6,476 bases of DNA. Source: Trueperaceae bacterium (lineage in GTDB: Bacteria; Deinococcota; Deinococci; Deinococcales; Trueperaceae). The DNA is taken from contig SLSM01000400.1 of NCBI GenBank assembly GCA_007130445.1, positions 1-6,476 of the forward strand, written 5' to 3'. Shown one piece after another: positions 5,099 through 6,476 of this stretch. A model generated the notes under the pieces. That model did no database searches. It was not told the DNA's origin and saw only the letters and a program-made list of their open reading frames with translations. Positions within the stretch are counted from its first letter, which is position 1. Each line of letters opens with the position of its first letter. The position numbers and the translations under genes were made by a program.

Positions 5099-6086
5099 CG
5101 TCCTGCGCCTCGTCGACCCGGAGGCCACCGCCCGCTCCATCGTCGACGGCATGCGCCGCTCGGTGCGCGGCTTCCGCCGCCGTGGAGCGGTGCTCGGCCT
5201 GTCGGGGGGCATCGACAGCAGCGTCGTGGCCGCCCTGGCGGCGCGCGCGTTCGGCGCGGAGCGCGTCCTGGGTGTGCTGATGCCGGAGGCGGACTCGTCG
5301 GACGACACGCTCGCGCTGAGCCGGCTCGCCGCCGACGCGTTCGGCATCGAGACGGTTCTGGAGGACATCACCGAGGCGCTGACGGCGCTCGGTTGCTACC
5401 GGCGTCGCGACGAGGCGATCGCCCGGGTGGTGCCCGGCTTCGGCCCCGGCTGGAGGGCCAAGCTGGTGCTCCCGAGCGTGGTCGAGACCGAGCAGTACCG
5501 CCTGTTCTCGCTCGTCGCCCGCGCCCCCGACGGGACCGAACGGCGCGAGCGGCTGCCGTTCGACGCCTACTTGCAGGTGGTGGCGGCCACGAACTTCAAG
5601 CAGCGCACCCGCAAGATGCTCGAGTACCATCACGCCGATCGCCTGCACTACGCCGTGCTGGGCACCCCCAACCGGCTCGAGTACGATCAGGGCTTCTTCG
5701 TCAAGAACGGCGACGGCGCCGCCGACGTCAAGCCGATCGCGCACCTGTACAAGACGCAGGTCTACCAGCTCGCCGAGACGCTCGGCGTGCCGGTCGAGAT
5801 CCGCTCGCGCCCGCCGACCACCGACACCTACTCGCTGCCGCAGACGCAGGAGGAGTTCTACTTCTCGCTGCCGTACGACCGCATGGACCTGTGCCTGTAC
5901 GCCGTCGACCACGGCATCTCTGCGCTCGACACGGCCGCCGCGGTCGGCCTGGACGAGGCGCAGGTGGAGCGCGTGTTCGCCGACATCGCCGCGAAGCGCC
6001 GCGTGGCCGCCTACCTGCACGCCGCCCCCGTCGTGTTCGGCGCGCCGCAGGCGGACGACGCGCCCGAGGTGTCCGGCGCTGCGTGA
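5079..6086 (+). CDS. NAD-synthase-like (NadE family) ATP pyrophosphatase, insertion variant
   Basis: A 335-residue member of the N-type ATP-pyrophosphatase family, closest in visible motifs to ammonia-dependent NAD synthase. The PP-loop is SGGIDSS (42-48). ATNFKQRTRKM (170-180) corresponds to the conserved N-x-x-x-R-x-R-x segment. GTPNRLE (from 195), GFFVKNGDGAADVKP (GDGAAD at 211-216) and LYKTQVYQLAETLGVP follow as in NadE. It departs from NadE in the region PPTTDTYSLPQTQEEF (245-260), where typical enzymes read close to PTADL...QTDE. It also has about 45 extra residues around 119-165 (PGFGPGWRAKLVLP onward), making it longer than the roughly 275-residue NadE of E. coli. No glutaminase or nitrilase domain is fused. 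Position after an AMP ligase, a carrier protein and an AsnB-like gene suggests an amide-forming step in the same pathway rather than housekeeping NAD synthesis. The start is GTG 5079 (MTRVSPDVLR) or GTG 5088, both overlapping the carrier gene with no good ribosome site. Confidence 0.85.
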   Translation: MTRVSPDVLRLVDPEATARSIVDGMRRSVRGFRRRGAVLGLSGGIDSSVVAALAARAFGAERVLGVLMPEADSSDDTLALSRLAADAFGIETVLEDITEALTALGCYRRRDEAIARVVPGFGPGWRAKLVLPSVVETEQYRLFSLVARAPDGTERRERLPFDAYLQVVAATNFKQRTRKMLEYHHADRLHYAVLGTPNRLEYDQGFFVKNGDGAADVKPIAHLYKTQVYQLAETLGVPVEIRSRPPTTDTYSLPQTQEEFYFSLPYDRMDLCLYAVDHGISALDTAAAVGLDEAQVERVFADIAAKRRVAAYLHAAPVVFGAPQADDAPEVSGAA

Positions 6087-6154
6087 GGACCCGGCTTATC
6101 GATCCGGCCAGGGGCCGACCCACGGACGCGCCGCCGTTCCATCGTGTGCGGTGG
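6087..6154. other. Short intergenic gap between convergent genes, no clear terminator
   Basis: A gap of 68 bp separates the two stop codons. The best hairpin is CGGCC (6105-6109), loop AGG, GGCCG (6113-6117), with no T-tract on either side. A weaker one pairs CCGCC (6131-6135) with GGTGG (6150-6154) through a wobble. Either could act as a poor bidirectional terminator, but neither is a canonical intrinsic terminator. Confidence 0.3.
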
Positions 6155-6476
6155 TCACGAGACCCTCTTCACAGGGCTCGAGCGCCCACCGCCATCGCGC
6201 TCGCGGACCGCGGTGTCCCCGGACCCTTCCCCGTACCCGTACCCGTAGCCGTATCCACCCTCGCGCGTCCTGCTGCGCTCATCGAGGTCGGTCACGACCA
6301 GAGCCGTCGTCGGTGGCGCCACCCGATTCGCAAGCCCGATTGCGCTCTGGACCAGGCGACGGTTCGCCAACCGAAGGCTCACCACCATGACGAGCGCCGA
6401 CGCATGCGGGATGATGGCGAGCGTGTCGGCGACCGGGAGCAAGGGGGCGGAGTCGATCACGATGACGTCGTAGCGC
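6155..6476 (-). CDS. C-terminal end of a BY-type tyrosine kinase / polysaccharide chain-length ATPase (5' truncated)
   Basis: The last 107 codons, read from 6475 down to a TGA at 6157-6155. It opens with RYDVIVIDSAPLLPVAD, the hydrophobic strand plus DxxP motif (Walker B) of bacterial tyrosine kinases of the Wzc/CpsD/CapB type and related MinD-like ATPases. ALVMVVSLRLANRRLVQSA and the strand TTALVVTDLD follow, as in the end of that domain, where homologues usually read GVVLN. Near the C-terminus is GGYGYGYGYGEG. This tyrosine cluster corresponds to the autophosphorylated tail that controls oligomerisation and export of extracellular polysaccharide in this family. The Walker A and A' motifs, and any fused Wzz membrane domain, are outside the window. 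It runs convergently towards the + strand operon, ending 68 bp from it. It is the main evidence that the locus serves exopolysaccharide or capsule synthesis. Confidence 0.85.
   Translation of the reverse strand, partial: RYDVIVIDSAPLLPVADTLAIIPHASALVMVVSLRLANRRLVQSAIGLANRVAPPTTALVVTDLDERSRTREGGYGYGYGYGEGSGDTAVRERDGGGRSSPVKRVS
6231..6254 (-). repeat. Hexanucleotide repeat encoding the Tyr-Gly cluster
   Basis: Four consecutive hexamers on the + strand, CCGTAC, CCGTAC, CCGTAG and CCGTAT, read on the - strand as alternating Tyr and Gly codons. The Tyr codons are at 6251-6253, 6245-6247, 6239-6241 and 6233-6235. Two units are identical and two differ only at the last base. The repeat builds the phosphorylatable tail of the kinase and could change tyrosine number by slippage without a frameshift. 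Confidence 0.8.

Noticed and set aside
6105..6117. Hairpin CGGCC-AGG-GGCCG as a rho-independent terminator
   Set aside because: The stem is only 5 bp with a 3-nt loop and no T-tract on either strand, so it is kept only as a note in the gap entry.

Overview
The window is a dense, high-GC stretch (roughly 70% G+C by eye, strong G/C bias at third codon positions, ATG and GTG starts). Five complete genes, and the end of a sixth, run on the + strand as what looks like one or two operons. They converge on a seventh, truncated gene on the - strand. No rRNA, tRNA, CRISPR array, transposase or integrase is visible. Composition and the TANNNT-type promoter candidate would suit a high-GC actinobacterium (for example Acidimicrobiia), but other high-GC phyla cannot be excluded from sequence alone.

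Region 1 (1-977) is a translationally coupled trio joined by two ATGA overlaps. It holds the last 41 codons of an amino-acid-adenylating enzyme (A10 motif LPVNANGKIDR), a free-standing acyl/peptidyl carrier protein (phosphopantetheine serine in DSLG), and a GNAT-family N-acyltransferase. A 116-bp gap (978-1093) follows. It carries a promoter-like TAGACT and an inverted repeat around the ribosome binding site.

Region 2 (1094-6086) is a second tight cluster: a class II glutamine amidotransferase/asparagine-synthase-family protein (AsnB-like), a class I adenylate-forming acyl ligase (TSGSTGNPKG, YGLTE, SGKVRKK), a second carrier protein (DSMG), and a variant NAD-synthase-like ATP pyrophosphatase (SGGIDSS) with an internal insertion of about 45 residues. 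Gaps are 4 nt or less, or overlaps. Region 3 (6155-6476, - strand) is the C-terminal end of a bacterial tyrosine (BY) kinase of the Wzc/CpsD type, with the RYDVIVIDSAP motif and a YGYGYGYG tyrosine cluster.

Taken together, the locus reads as part of an exopolysaccharide or capsule region that makes an unusual decoration. Two different carboxylic acids, one probably an amino acid and one probably an acyl acid, are activated as adenylates and loaded on two dedicated carrier proteins. An N-acyltransferase can pass one to an amino group. Two ATP-pyrophosphatase-fold enzymes (AsnB-like and NadE-like) can form amide bonds, at least the first using glutamine as nitrogen source. The substrate and product are not visible in the sequence; this is inference from gene content. 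The other notable structure is a perfect 30-bp tandem duplication (15-bp subunits) seeded next to an 18-bp palindrome, expanding the interdomain linker of the AsnB-like protein.
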